A stretch of 64,000 bases of DNA from Brevundimonas sp. UBA4553 (GTDB taxonomy: Bacteria > Pseudomonadota > Alphaproteobacteria > Caulobacterales > Caulobacteraceae), in the NCBI RefSeq assembly GCF_002387245.1, contig NZ_DGLD01000019.1:248001-312000 (forward strand), in the 5' to 3' direction. How positions within the stretch are numbered: the first letter of the stretch is position 1; the number at the start of each line of letters is the position of its first letter. The notes under the pieces were generated by a model. The model did no database searches and had not been told where the DNA came from. It saw nothing but the letters and a program-made list of their open reading frames with translations. A program made the translations under genes and the position numbers. This document shows, piece after piece, positions 33,926 to 42,357 of the stretch.

Positions 33926-36412
33926 ATGGGAAAGCTTGCAAGCCGTCTCGCGGCGGCGATGGCGGCCGCCGTTGTGACGACGGCGCCCGCCATGGCCGTC
34001 GAGACTGAAGCGGAGCGGCCGCTGACGGTCGAAGACGTGGTCTCGCTTGAAGCCTTCGGGCGCGCGGACATATCGCCGGACGGGCGATGGCTCGTCTACG
34101 AAAAGCGCGGGGCTTATGACACGGCCCCGCGCTTCGACCTGGCCTGGCGTTCGGCCTGGACCCTGATGGACCTGTGGATCGTCGATCTGGAAGCCCCGGC
34201 CGCCCGGCCCCGTCTCTTGCTGCCCGGGGAAGGACCGGGCCTGCAGCGCATGGCCTGGTCGCCGTCAGGGCGGCGCCTGCTCGTCACGCGCCTGCAGGGC
34301 GAGGCCTATGACTACGGGGTGGTCGATGTCGCGCGGGGGACGGTGGCCTGGACCGATCTCGCCGCCGATGTCTCGACACGGGGCGCGGAGGCGGAGTGGA
34401 TGACGGACGAGGCGCTGCTAGTGATCAGCCGCCCGGACCGCAGCCTGCCCGCCGCCATGCGTCAGGACGGCGGAGCCCAGCCAAGGATGGCGGCGGCCTG
34501 GCGCCGCACGGCCCGGGGGAGGGAGGCGTCCCGCACCGTGGTGGAGACCCGCGGCGGCGTGGAGCAGGCCGAGTCGCCGCGGCCGCCTCGCGCCCTGGTG
34601 AGGCTGGATCTTGAGACGGGGACGAAACAGGTCCTGGCCGAGGGGCGGCTGACAGACTTCGCCCTCTCGCCTGACCGGCGTCTTCTGGCCGTCGTCCGCG
34701 GCGAGGAGCCGGTTCCGGTCGATCCTGACATCGTCGTGCTGACGGAAAGCGACCGGCGCGAGCGACTGAGCCTGATCGACCTGGAGACGGGCGTAGAGAC
34801 GCACCCGGGACCTGGCCTGGACGTGGCGCCCCATCTCCTGCGCTGGTCATGGGATTCCACGGCGGTCCTGGCCTGGGCGCGCGCCGACGGATCGGCCTGG
34901 CGCGAAGGCGGACTGATCAAGGCGACCCGGCAGGGGGTGGAGCGGATGATTCCGGAGGGGCTCACGCCGGGCGATGACGCGGCCATATTGCGCGGGGTCC
35001 GGGCCGACTGGCTGGGCAAGCATCCTGTCCTTCTGGCGCAGGACGACGCGGGCGGACGCCTGGACTGGCGGCTGCTCGCCGGGGTCGGCCCGCCCAGGAC
35101 CCTGACCGCCGGAATGCGGGACGTGCCGGCTCGGATCGCCAGCGCAGGGCCGGACGCCCTTCACGTCTTCGCGGACGGCGGATACTGGGCGATCTCGACA
35201 CGCGGCGCGCAGCGACTTACGCCCGACGGCGTGCGCCTGCGGGAAACGGTTCCCTATGACCCGGAGCGATCTCGGCGGCAGGCCGGGGCCGAGGCGCCGC
35301 GACGGGACTGGAGCCTGGCGACGGACGAGACGGGGGCGGTCGTCCAGGTCTTCGCCGACGGCGGACTGCGCCGTATCAGCGGAGGCGCGGCGAGCGTCGT
35401 TCGGACCTTGTCGGCCGCGCCAGGCGCCGCCCTGGTGCTCGAACGGAAGGGGCTCGCTGAGACCCTGAGGCTGCGCCGGGGCGGCGAAGACCGCGCGCTC
35501 GACGTCGTCAACGCCGATCTGTCCGGGGTCGCCCTGGCGGAGCCCATGCCCGTGGCGCATCCGGGCGTGGACGGCAAGCCGGCGACGAGCTGGCTTTTCC
35601 TGCCCCGGGGCGCGGGGACGGCGCCCCTGCGCGGCTTGGTGGTCAAGGTCTACCCGGGGTCGTACGACAACCTCGTCTGGGCGGACCCGATGACCATGAC
35701 CTACGGCCTCAGGGCCCAGGTTCTCGCGGGCGCCGGGTTTGCGGTGCTGAGCCCCGCCATGCCGCCGGGACGGCCGGAAGACAGAGGCGACCTCTATGTC
35801 CGCAGCGTCGACCTGGCGGTGGACGCGGCCCTGGCGGCCCATCCCGAGCTGCCCCGCGACCGCATCGGGGTCCTCGGCCACAGCTTCGGGGGCTACGCCG
35901 CGCTTGAAATCGCCGCACGCTCCAACCGTTACCGGTCCTATGTCGCCTCGTCCTCCTTCAGCGACATGGTCGGTCTCTGGGGCGAGTTCGAACCGGCCAG
36001 TCGGATCCAGCCGGAAGAGGGGATGAGGCTGCGCGCCAACCAGGGCGCGGCGGAAACCGGGCAGCACGGCCTGGGGGCGCCGCCGTGGCGGGCGCAGGCG
36101 GTCTATGAGGCGGCCAGTCCCTATCTGAAGGCCGAGGGCATCAGGGCGCCGGTCCTGTTCCTGACCGCGGACATGGACTTCGTGCCGACAGGGCAGGCCG
36201 AGCGGGTCTTCAGCGTGCTGCACCGCATGGGAGGGCGGTCCCGCCTTGTCACCTATTGGGGCGAAAACCACCACGTCTGGAGCCCCGCCAATATCCGTGA
36301 TCGCTACGCCCAGATCTTCGACTGGCTGGATGAGACGCTCAGCGAGCCGCCGGCGCGGCCAGACGCGCTTCCCAGTGACGGACCCATCCCTCGAATGCCG
36401 CCAGGACCATGA
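33926..36412 (+). CDS. Lasso-peptide isopeptidase (S9, Atxe2-like)
   Basis: Protein of 828 residues. A signal peptide (AAMAAAVVTTAPAMA) is followed by a beta-propeller (EAFGRADISPDGRWLVYEKR; MAWSPSGRRLLVTRLQG; DFALSPDRRLLAVVRGEE) and a prolyl-oligopeptidase-like hydrolase domain: nucleophile GVLGHSFGGYAALEIA, aspartate LTADMDFVPTGQAERV, histidine YWGENHHVWSPAN. In the Atxe family this enzyme hydrolyses the isopeptide bond of lasso peptides, turning the threaded ring into a linear chain. The gene overlaps the 3' end of the cyclase gene by 74 bases tail to tail. It starts 9 bases after the TonB receptor stop. The periplasmic location is inferred from the signal peptide. Substrate assignment to the local peptide is strong by context. 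Confidence 0.9.
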   Translation: MGKLASRLAAAMAAAVVTTAPAMAVETEAERPLTVEDVVSLEAFGRADISPDGRWLVYEKRGAYDTAPRFDLAWRSAWTLMDLWIVDLEAPAARPRLLLPGEGPGLQRMAWSPSGRRLLVTRLQGEAYDYGVVDVARGTVAWTDLAADVSTRGAEAEWMTDEALLVISRPDRSLPAAMRQDGGAQPRMAAAWRRTARGREASRTVVETRGGVEQAESPRPPRALVRLDLETGTKQVLAEGRLTDFALSPDRRLLAVVRGEEPVPVDPDIVVLTESDRRERLSLIDLETGVETHPGPGLDVAPHLLRWSWDSTAVLAWARADGSAWREGGLIKATRQGVERMIPEGLTPGDDAAILRGVRADWLGKHPVLLAQDDAGGRLDWRLLAGVGPPRTLTAGMRDVPARIASAGPDALHVFADGGYWAISTRGAQRLTPDGVRLRETVPYDPERSRRQAGAEAPRRDWSLATDETGAVVQVFADGGLRRISGGAASVVRTLSAAPGAALVLERKGLAETLRLRRGGEDRALDVVNADLSGVALAEPMPVAHPGVDGKPATSWLFLPRGAGTAPLRGLVVKVYPGSYDNLVWADPMTMTYGLRAQVLAGAGFAVLSPAMPPGRPEDRGDLYVRSVDLAVDAALAAHPELPRDRIGVLGHSFGGYAALEIAARSNRYRSYVASSSFSDMVGLWGEFEPASRIQPEEGMRLRANQGAAETGQHGLGAPPWRAQAVYEAASPYLKAEGIRAPVLFLTADMDFVPTGQAERVFSVLHRMGGRSRLVTYWGENHHVWSPANIRDRYAQIFDWLDETLSEPPARPDALPSDGPIPRMPPGP

Positions 36413-38111
36413 CGGCGGAATAACCCCCGCGCCACAGCAGGGCCTCGCGCGTGAGGGCGAGGTCCGCCGCATCCACGTCCAGAAGGCCGAGACCGGCGAG
36501 GCGGCCCTCCAGGAGCCAGGGCCTCAGAAAGTCGAGGCTGTCGTGAACCAGGCGGCCATAGAGGCGGGTCATGTCGCCCTTGGATCGCCGTTCGATGATT
36601 TCGATAGGGAGCCGATCGCGGAAGGCGTGTCGGGCCAGTCCGCGATCACGGCCGCCGAGGGTCAGGACTGGGGCCGGCAGAGAAAGGCAGGCCTCGACCA
36701 CCGGCTGGGCGCAAAGCGGATTGCGCACGTCGACGAAGGGCGTGAGCGCGGAGGGCTCGTGGCGGGCGACGCTGTCGACGAGACCGGCGATCTGCAGGGC
36801 CTTGGCCGGGCCATAGTCGTCCCAGTCCCTGACCCAGGGGTGAGGCTCCATGAGCCCTGCGGCGGGCTTCAGCAGGGCATGGGGGCGCTGGAGGCGAGGG
36901 TGGGCTGACCAAGCCCGGCGTCGCGCCTGAAGGGCGAAGGTCCAGAGTGAGGCCTCATTGGCCGCGGCGAGTTCCCGGGCGTCCGCATCCAGCAGGCTCC
37001 GCCATCCCCTGGCGCGCCAGAGATCGACGAAGACGTCGGCCGTGGCGTTCTGGAGCAGGATGGCGTCTCCGCCCCGGCCGGTCATGAGGGCCTCGGCGCC
37101 GACGGCGCGGATGCGGTGCGCCCAGTCCGTCTGGTGGGCCTGGTCGAGCGCGTTCAGGCCTGGGCGGAAGCCGGCTGAAAGCGCGTCGAGGCTTTCGCAG
37201 GTCATTGGCGCGCGCAGATGCGGGACGCTGGCCGGGGCGATGTCCAGTCGCGCCGCCAGGCGGGCCAGGTAGAGGCGTTCGTCGGATTCCGGCGTGTCGC
37301 CATGGGCGTTGAGCCAGAGCCTGACGGCCTTGCGATCTCCTTTCACCAGGGCGGCGGCGACGATGGAGGAATCCAGCCCGCCGGACACCTCGGCGGCGAG
37401 CGGCGCGGAAAGCCCGGCCAGTCCGGTCACGGCCTCGTCCACCGCCTCCCTGAGCCGGGCGGCGGCCTCCTCGATGCCGGGCCAGGGCGCGAGGCTGCGC
37501 CGGGCCGGCAGAGCCGGGGTCCAGATTTCTACGAGCGAGGCGTCCAGCGGGAGGGGCTGGACGGTCCCGGGCGGAAGCGCGACGGGGCCGTCGAGGATCA
37601 GGGGGGCGCCGGCCGCGAGGGGATCCCTTAGGGCGAGATCGAGGCGCGCCCGGTTGATCAGCCAGCGCGGGCGACAGGCGTCCAGGAGCCATGGGAAGGC
37701 GGCGGAAGCGGCGAGCAGCAGGCCGTCCTGCTTCCAGGCGACGCATTCCAGCGCGCCGGAGGGATCGCGCAAGAGGGCCGTGGGGCGGCCGCGAGGGCCG
37801 AACTGGACGCCGATGTATCGGCCCCAGAAGCGGGCGACGAGCTTGCGTTCATAGGCCCAGGGGTCGTCGGGGGCGCAGGCCGGGAGCGTTGGGGCGCGCC
37901 GGTTGAGGACGTCGCCCACGAGCCTCCAGTTCGAAACCGTCGTCACCCGGGCGGGGCAGGGGCCGCCTGCGGCCAGCCAGCCGCCGGGACCGAGTTCGGT
38001 GACGTCCATGTCGTGCGCGCGGGCGAGGCGGGCGAGGCGGCGCGTGAGGCTGGCCTGGCCCCTGGCTTCCTCTTCGCCGTCCAGGGCGCAGACCAGGAGA
38101 TAGTCGCCCAT
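36339..38111 (-). CDS. Lasso-peptide cyclase (C protein, asparagine-synthetase-like)
   Basis: Protein of 590 residues. An N-terminal Ntn-like part (MGDYLLVCALDGEEEARG...VTTVSNWRLVGDVLN; ALLRDPSGALECVAWKQDG) precedes a synthetase domain with the ATP pyrophosphatase motif LAAEVSGGLDSSIVAAAL, then MTGRGGDAILLQ and RNPLCAQPVVEACLSLPA. Relative to asparagine synthetase B it uses no glutamine Cys2. In the family it adenylates the Asp/Glu side chain of the precursor core and forms the macrolactam. Its ATG starts 2 bases after the stop of the protease gene, showing tight coupling. Its stop overlaps the isopeptidase gene on the other strand by 74 bases. Confidence 0.9.
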   Translation of the reverse strand: MGDYLLVCALDGEEEARGQASLTRRLARLARAHDMDVTELGPGGWLAAGGPCPARVTTVSNWRLVGDVLNRRAPTLPACAPDDPWAYERKLVARFWGRYIGVQFGPRGRPTALLRDPSGALECVAWKQDGLLLAASAAFPWLLDACRPRWLINRARLDLALRDPLAAGAPLILDGPVALPPGTVQPLPLDASLVEIWTPALPARRSLAPWPGIEEAAARLREAVDEAVTGLAGLSAPLAAEVSGGLDSSIVAAALVKGDRKAVRLWLNAHGDTPESDERLYLARLAARLDIAPASVPHLRAPMTCESLDALSAGFRPGLNALDQAHQTDWAHRIRAVGAEALMTGRGGDAILLQNATADVFVDLWRARGWRSLLDADARELAAANEASLWTFALQARRRAWSAHPRLQRPHALLKPAAGLMEPHPWVRDWDDYGPAKALQIAGLVDSVARHEPSALTPFVDVRNPLCAQPVVEACLSLPAPVLTLGGRDRGLARHAFRDRLPIEIIERRSKGDMTRLYGRLVHDSLDFLRPWLLEGRLAGLGLLDVDAADLALTREALLWRGGYSAVMVLAAFEGWVRHWEARLAAPAAR

Positions 38112-38113
38112 GG

Positions 38114-38770
38114 TCAGGCCGTCATGATGGGGGTGTAGCGCCTGACCCGCTCGAGGCGGTCGCCGACGACCATGTCCCCGATCTGCAACCAGCAGTGGGC
38201 CGAGAAGGGCCAGGTCCTGACGCCGAAGACCCAGTCGGTCGCGATGCCGAAACGCGCCAGGTAATAGCGGAGCTGGAAGGCTCTCTGCAGGCACTCGCCC
38301 TCGAAGGGGATCCAGGGGCGCGCAAGACGGGCCGCCGACAGCAGCGATGCGAGGCGGGTTTCAGACACGGGGGCGCGGTCCTGGAAAGCGGGGTCGACCG
38401 CCCGGCCGGGATTGAACCGGATCAGTTCGAGGAGGCTGCGTTTCTGAAAGATGGCCGTGGCCGTCGCCTGGGCGACAAGGGCCCTGGCGAGCGCGCGCCG
38501 CGGGCTCCGCACCGGGATCGTCAGCTCCCGCTGCGGCAGGGGCGCCCGGCGAACCGGCGGTGGAGGCGCATGACTCGCGAACCCCATGTCGATCAGGGCT
38601 TCCGCCGTCTCTGTATCGCCGGCCAGGAGACGGCCGTCCTCGTCCGTCGTCAGCCATGGGGCGCAGTCCGTCAGGCAGTCGTAGCGGTCCCGCGCAACGT
38701 CCAGGAGGACGATGTCGGTGTCGATCGTCGCGAAATGGACGTGCGGCGCGGGCCAGAGAGGGAGCGTCAT
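38114..38770 (-). CDS. Lasso-peptide leader protease (B protein, with RRE)
   Basis: Protein of 218 residues. The first 75 residues (MTLPLWPAPHVHFATIDTDI, VLLDVARDRYDCLTDCAPWL) match the PqqD-like RRE that grips the precursor leader. The rest is the transglutaminase-like McjB protease: catalytic cysteine in PFEGECLQRAFQLRYYLARFG, histidine in PFSAHCWLQIGD and aspartate in MVVGDRLE. RRE and protease are fused, as in most proteobacterial lasso systems. It lies 65 bases after the precursor gene and 2 bases before the cyclase gene. The start codon at 38770 is chosen because the frame upstream reads through the precursor gene. The ribosome site is weak, so coupling to the precursor transcript is likely. 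Confidence 0.88.
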   Translation of the reverse strand: MTLPLWPAPHVHFATIDTDIVLLDVARDRYDCLTDCAPWLTTDEDGRLLAGDTETAEALIDMGFASHAPPPPVRRAPLPQRELTIPVRSPRRALARALVAQATATAIFQKRSLLELIRFNPGRAVDPAFQDRAPVSETRLASLLSAARLARPWIPFEGECLQRAFQLRYYLARFGIATDWVFGVRTWPFSAHCWLQIGDMVVGDRLERVRRYTPIMTA

Positions 38771-38835
38771 GGATGGAGTCTCGCGCAAGGCAGGCGGGGT
38801 GCGGGCGGCCGCGACGACGGCCGCCCGCGGTCCGA

Positions 38836-38958
38836 TCAGCCCATGGGCGGATAGAGGCTGTCCCGGACTTCCTTCTCGGTGAACTCGCCGATCAGCCCGT
38901 CGCGGGTCAGGACCCGGGCGCGACCGAAGCCGACGAGGCGGAGCTTGGAGGTGTTCAT
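38836..38958 (-). CDS. Lasso-peptide precursor (40 residues)
   Basis: A tiny gene with GGGAGAGAG 5 bases before its ATG. The leader is MNTSKLRLVGFGRARVLTR (1-19), with the conserved threonine at the penultimate position that McjB-type proteases require. The core (20-40) begins DGLIGEFTE and ends YPPMG. Asp20 (core 1) to Glu28 (core 9) would give a 9-membered ring with a 12-residue tail. Alternatively, cleavage after Asp20 would give Gly21 as residue 1 and an 8-membered ring to Glu28. The leader is short. The protease and cyclase genes follow immediately. Aspartate as core residue 1 is unusual, as most are Gly, Ala, Ser or Cys. The tail has Lys29, Arg32 and Tyr36 as possible plug residues. Identification rests on the leader pattern, position and neighbours. 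Confidence 0.85.
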   Translation of the reverse strand: MNTSKLRLVGFGRARVLTRDGLIGEFTEKEVRDSLYPPMG

Positions 38959-39341
38959 TGTCTCTCTCCCTTGGTTTGTCGCCACGGAGGTGGCCCGCGA
39001 AGAGAGCGCCCGGTGGGGGCGGCATGGAAGCTATATCCGGCGTATATTCGGGATCACTGGCCGGGGCGTCGGGGGCCAGGTCGTCGAGGCGGCCGCCAAG
39101 CCAGTCGCGTTGCGGATCTTCGCCCAGAACCTGGTCTCGCAGGCCTTCGAACTGGGCCGGCACCGCACTGACCAGGCTGGCGTGTCCAGCTCCGCCACGC
39201 GTTCGCCAAGCGGGCTTATAAGGGTCAACTGAGCAAAGGGACGGGCAGGGCCATCCTTAGTGGTCGTGTTCTGAACTCGCCCTGCCTGCAAAAGCCAGTC
39301 CACGTGTTCCCATTTTGTTCGCGGCTTGCTAGGCGTGGCCC
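38959..39341. promoter_or_regulatory. Divergent region between the lasso precursor and dinB
   Basis: A 383-base spacer. The dinB side carries the LexA box at 39306-39320. On the lasso side, an AT-rich patch on the minus strand (GAATATACGCCGGATATAGC, about 39040-39059) is the best promoter candidate, but its sigma factor cannot be told. Short frames here are not supported as genes. Confidence 0.4.
39306..39320 (+). promoter_or_regulatory. LexA box (SOS operator) of dinB-alkB
   Basis: GTTC-CCATTTT-GTTC (39306-39320) is an exact GTTC-N7-GTTC direct repeat, the alphaproteobacterial LexA operator, 21 bases before the dinB ATG. Confidence 0.85.
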
Positions 39342-40418
39342 ATGGATGTCGTCGCCCCTCGCAAGATCATTCACGTGGACATGGACGCCTTCTTCGCCTC
39401 GGTGGAGCAGAGGGACGATCCCGCCTTGCGCGGTCGGCCGGTCGCCGTGGGTCACGCTGCTTCGCGCGGGGTGGTGGCCGCCGCCAGCTATGAGGCGCGT
39501 CGTTTCGGGGTGCGCTCGGCCATGCCCTCGAGCACGGCCCTGCGCAAATGCCCGAAGCTCGTCTTCGCCCCGCCGCGCTTCGACGTCTATCGCAGCGTCT
39601 CGGCGCAGATCCACGCCATTTTCGCCGACTACACTCCCCTGATCGAGCCTCTATCCCTGGACGAGGCCTATCTCGACGTGACCGCCAATATCCGCGGGCT
39701 GTCGACCGCCTCTGCGACGGCCGAGGAGATACGCGCGCGCATCCTGGAGGAGACCGGGCTGACGGCCTCGGCCGGGATTTCCTACAACAAGTTTCTGGCC
39801 AAGTTGGCCTCGGACCAGCGCAAGCCCAATGGCCAGTTCGTGGTGCCTCCCGGGCGAGGGGAGGCCTTCGTCGAGGGCTTGCCGGTCAAACGTTTCCATG
39901 GCGTCGGGCCCGTTACAGCGGAGAAGATGAACCGTCTGGGCATAGAGACCGGCGCGGACCTGAAGCGTCAGTCCCTGGCCTTCCTGCAGCACCACTTCGG
40001 CAAGTCCGGCGCCTGGTACTATGGCGTGGCCCGGGGAGAGGATCATCGCCCGGTCAATCCGGATCGCGAGCGCAAGTCGAGCGGATCGGAGACGACCTTC
40101 GCCAGCGATCTGGTCGATCCGGGGGCGATCGAGGCCGGGCTGGACGAGATGGCGGACGATGTCTGGGCCTGGTGCGAAAAGGCGGGGTCGCTGGGCCGGA
40201 CCGTGACGGTGAAGGTCAAATGGGCGGACTTCCAGCAGTCGACACGGAGCCGCTCCTTCCATGAGCCGATCGCCTCGAAAGCGCGCTTGCGCGAGGTCGC
40301 CCGCCTTCTGGTGCGATCCCTCTATCCGCCGACGAGGGGGGTGCGCCTGGTCGGCGTCACCCTGTCCAATCTGGAGAAGGCCTCGCCCAAGCCCGCCGTT
40401 GGCGAACTGGCGCTGTGA
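39342..40418 (+). CDS. dinB: DNA polymerase IV (DinB), Y-family
   Basis: Protein of 358 residues. It starts with the Y-family catalytic block IIHVDMDAFFASVEQRDDPA, then GVVAAASYEARRFGVRSAMP and the second acidic site PLSLDEAYLDVTAN. A thumb with helix-hairpin-helix (VKRFHGVGPVTAEKMNRLG) and a little-finger domain (ERKSSGSETTFASDL) follow. The length is that of ordinary DinB. It copies past damaged bases and is error-prone. The LexA box 21 bases upstream makes it SOS-inducible. Its TGA overlaps the GTG start of alkB (GTGA), so the two repair genes are co-translated. Confidence 0.95.
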   Translation: MDVVAPRKIIHVDMDAFFASVEQRDDPALRGRPVAVGHAASRGVVAAASYEARRFGVRSAMPSSTALRKCPKLVFAPPRFDVYRSVSAQIHAIFADYTPLIEPLSLDEAYLDVTANIRGLSTASATAEEIRARILEETGLTASAGISYNKFLAKLASDQRKPNGQFVVPPGRGEAFVEGLPVKRFHGVGPVTAEKMNRLGIETGADLKRQSLAFLQHHFGKSGAWYYGVARGEDHRPVNPDRERKSSGSETTFASDLVDPGAIEAGLDEMADDVWAWCEKAGSLGRTVTVKVKWADFQQSTRSRSFHEPIASKARLREVARLLVRSLYPPTRGVRLVGVTLSNLEKASPKPAVGELAL

Positions 40419-40993
40419 CGGCCCGGCCTCAGGCTGACCTGTTCGGCCATGTCTCCGGGCCGGCCGTTCCGCCAGGCTTCGACCACTGGCCGGAGGTCCT
40501 GACCGCGGCGGAGCAGGCCGCTGTGGTCGAGGAACTGCAGCGACTGGCGTTCAGCCCCTACGAGCACAGGGGCTACCAGGGCTTCCGGCGGATCGCCGCC
40601 TTCGGACGACGCTACGACTTGGAGCGGGGCAGGCTGGAAGCGGCGGACCCCTGGCCGGCGTTTCTTCGGGATCTGCTGGGGCGTCCGACGGGACGGCTGG
40701 GTCTGGACGAGACGGCTTTCGTCCAGGCCCTGGTCAACGAATACCGGCCCGGAGCGGGGATCGGCTGGCATCGCGACCGGCCCGTCTATGGGGAGATTAT
40801 CGGGGTCTCGCTCTTGGCGCCCTGCATCATGCGCCTGCGCCGCAAGGCGGGCGCACGGTGGCGCCGCGCCGAGGCGCCGCTGGAGCCTGGCTCCGTCTAC
40901 CGGTTGTCGGGCGAGGCGCGACGAGATTGGGAGCATTCAATCTCGCCGATGACGGCCCTGCGATATTCCATCACGTTCAGAACCTTGGCCTGA
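40415..40993 (+). CDS. alkB: AlkB-type 2-oxoglutarate/Fe(II) dioxygenase
   Basis: Protein of 192 residues. Iron ligands are visible in GIGWHRDRPVYG (H-x-D) and DWEHSISPM (second histidine), and the 2-oxoglutarate arginine in LRYSITFRTL. The N-terminal half has YRRIAAFGRRYD-like spacing (FRRIAAFGRRYDLERG) and VQALVNEYRPGAGIGWH. AlkB enzymes remove methyl groups from 1-methyladenine and 3-methylcytosine by oxidation. GTG at 40415 overlaps the stop of dinB, so it is expressed with dinB under LexA control, an uncommon pairing that joins translesion synthesis to direct reversal. Confidence 0.9.
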   Translation: MTARPQADLFGHVSGPAVPPGFDHWPEVLTAAEQAAVVEELQRLAFSPYEHRGYQGFRRIAAFGRRYDLERGRLEAADPWPAFLRDLLGRPTGRLGLDETAFVQALVNEYRPGAGIGWHRDRPVYGEIIGVSLLAPCIMRLRRKAGARWRRAEAPLEPGSVYRLSGEARRDWEHSISPMTALRYSITFRTLA

Positions 40994-41153
40994 ACGACGA
41001 AACCGCCCTGTCGCATCGCCAATATGGCGCTGGGCCTTGGGGCCGACGGCGCCGGCCCGGGCCTGTCGCTCGACGAGGAGGACGAGGAGGCCGCGCCTCA
41101 ATCGGAGGAGGGGCGCGGGTCGACCGCCCTCCTGGCCACGGCGGCGATCTGCA

Positions 41154-41519
41154 TCAGTCGTCCAGGCCCGCGAACCAGTCGGCATAGGGCGTCGTGTGCG
41201 CCATCCTGCGGTTCAGGTCGGGCGCGCCGTCCGGCCACCAGACCGGGCCGCGCTCGCCCAGGGCCACCTTGGCGCCGTCGACCCGGGCGCGGGCGGCCGG
41301 AACCTGGCTTCCGTCGCCGGCCAGGGCCGCCCTGACGGCGCGTCGCGCGTCCATCAATTCGGTGACCAGAGCGGCTCTCCGTTCCGGCGAAAGGTTGGGG
41401 TTGGAGGTCCGCCACAGCCTGCCGCGAACGACCAGATACCGGCCGTCCGGGGTCACGGGGCAGGCCTTCGACGTCATCTGCACCGTCTGGCGGCCGCCCC
41501 GATCCTGGCCGCCGGGCAT
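41154..41519 (-). CDS. Conserved hypothetical protein
   Basis: Protein of up to 121 residues containing CPVTPDGRYLVVRGRLWRTS, NPNLSPERRAALVTELMDAR, RAVRAALAGDG and VALGERGPVWWPDGAPDLNR, TPYADW. I recall this pattern from uncharacterised proteins of many proteobacteria (often beside DNA repair or catalase genes), with no defined function. No membrane segment. An internal ATG at 41477 (MTSKACP) may be the true start, as family members begin close to CPVTPDGRY. It stands between the AlkB and DJ-1-like genes. Confidence 0.7.
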   Translation of the reverse strand: MPGGQDRGGRQTVQMTSKACPVTPDGRYLVVRGRLWRTSNPNLSPERRAALVTELMDARRAVRAALAGDGSQVPAARARVDGAKVALGERGPVWWPDGAPDLNRRMAHTTPYADWFAGLDD

Positions 41520-41570
41520 GGCGACCCGGCGCGCCGCCAGCCTTCCTCGGCGGCGCCTCTGAGCACGATC

Positions 41571-42128
41571 CTAGCGATCCTGGCGGTCTTCGGCGAAGGC
41601 CTCGATCATCTTGTCGCAAAAGGCCGGAAGGTCGTCCGGCTTGCGGGAGGTGATCAAGCCCTGATCCGCCACGACCTCTTCGTCCACCCAGTCTGCGCCG
41701 GCGTTTGTGAGATCGGCCTTCAGGGAGGGCCAGGACGTCATGCGCTTGCCGCTGGCGACGCCGGCGTCGATCAGCGGCCATGGGCCGTGACAGATGGCGG
41801 CGATCGGCTTGCCGCTGTCAGCGACGCTGCGGATGAAGGCGATGGCCGCCTCTTCCAGGCGCAGGGCGTCGGGATTGATGACGCCGCCGGGCAGGACCAG
41901 ACCGTCATAATCGGCGGGATCGGCCTCAGCCAGGGCCTTGTCGACGGCGGTCTTGTCGCCCTTGTCGTGGTGGTTGAAGCCTTGGATCTGGTCCGCCTTG
42001 GGCGCGACGATCTCGACGGCTGCGCCCGCGGCCTTCAAGGCTTCGACGGGTTTGGTCAGCTCCACCTGTTCAAAGCCGTCGGTGGCGAGGACGGCGATGG
42101 TCTTGCCGTGAAGCGAGGGGGTCGGCAC
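41571..42128 (-). CDS. DJ-1/PfpI-family protein
   Basis: Protein of 185 residues with a Rossmann-like core (KTIAVLATDGFEQVELTKPV; AAGAAVEIVAPK) and the nucleophile elbow IAAICHGPWPLIDAG (A-I-C-H-G) with its cysteine. ADYDGLVLPGGVINPDALR carries the GG loop. It belongs to the YhbO/PfpI branch, which acts as glyoxalase or deglycase-like stress protein; proteolysis is doubtful. GGAGTTTGATG leads into its ATG at 42128. No partner genes adjacent. Confidence 0.88.
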   Translation of the reverse strand: MPTPSLHGKTIAVLATDGFEQVELTKPVEALKAAGAAVEIVAPKADQIQGFNHHDKGDKTAVDKALAEADPADYDGLVLPGGVINPDALRLEEAAIAFIRSVADSGKPIAAICHGPWPLIDAGVASGKRMTSWPSLKADLTNAGADWVDEEVVADQGLITSRKPDDLPAFCDKMIEAFAEDRQDR

Positions 42129-42357
42129 ATCAAACTCCTTGGGTCATGGGGGCAGGGCGAAAACACGACCCCGCAGCGATCGTTCCCCGGGAGCGCTCGG
42201 CCTCGTCCCGGGGCTTCAGACTCCATCGAACGGCGAACCCCCAGGCCTGCGGCCGTCGTCTGCATGGTGAGGGGCTCTGGGTGACGGCTCTGGGCGGAGA
42301 TGAGGGCCTCGGCCCCTCAGGGATTGCCTGAAACCACGAGTGCGCTAGGACGGCTTC

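Noticed and set aside
34847..36472. 541-codon frame opposite the isopeptidase
   Set aside because: Shadow of the isopeptidase, whose propeller and Ser-Asp-His motifs are clear.
38959..39300. A second lasso precursor upstream of the first
   Set aside because: No short frame with a leader ending T-x and a G/A/S/D start followed by Glu or Asp at 7-9 was found.
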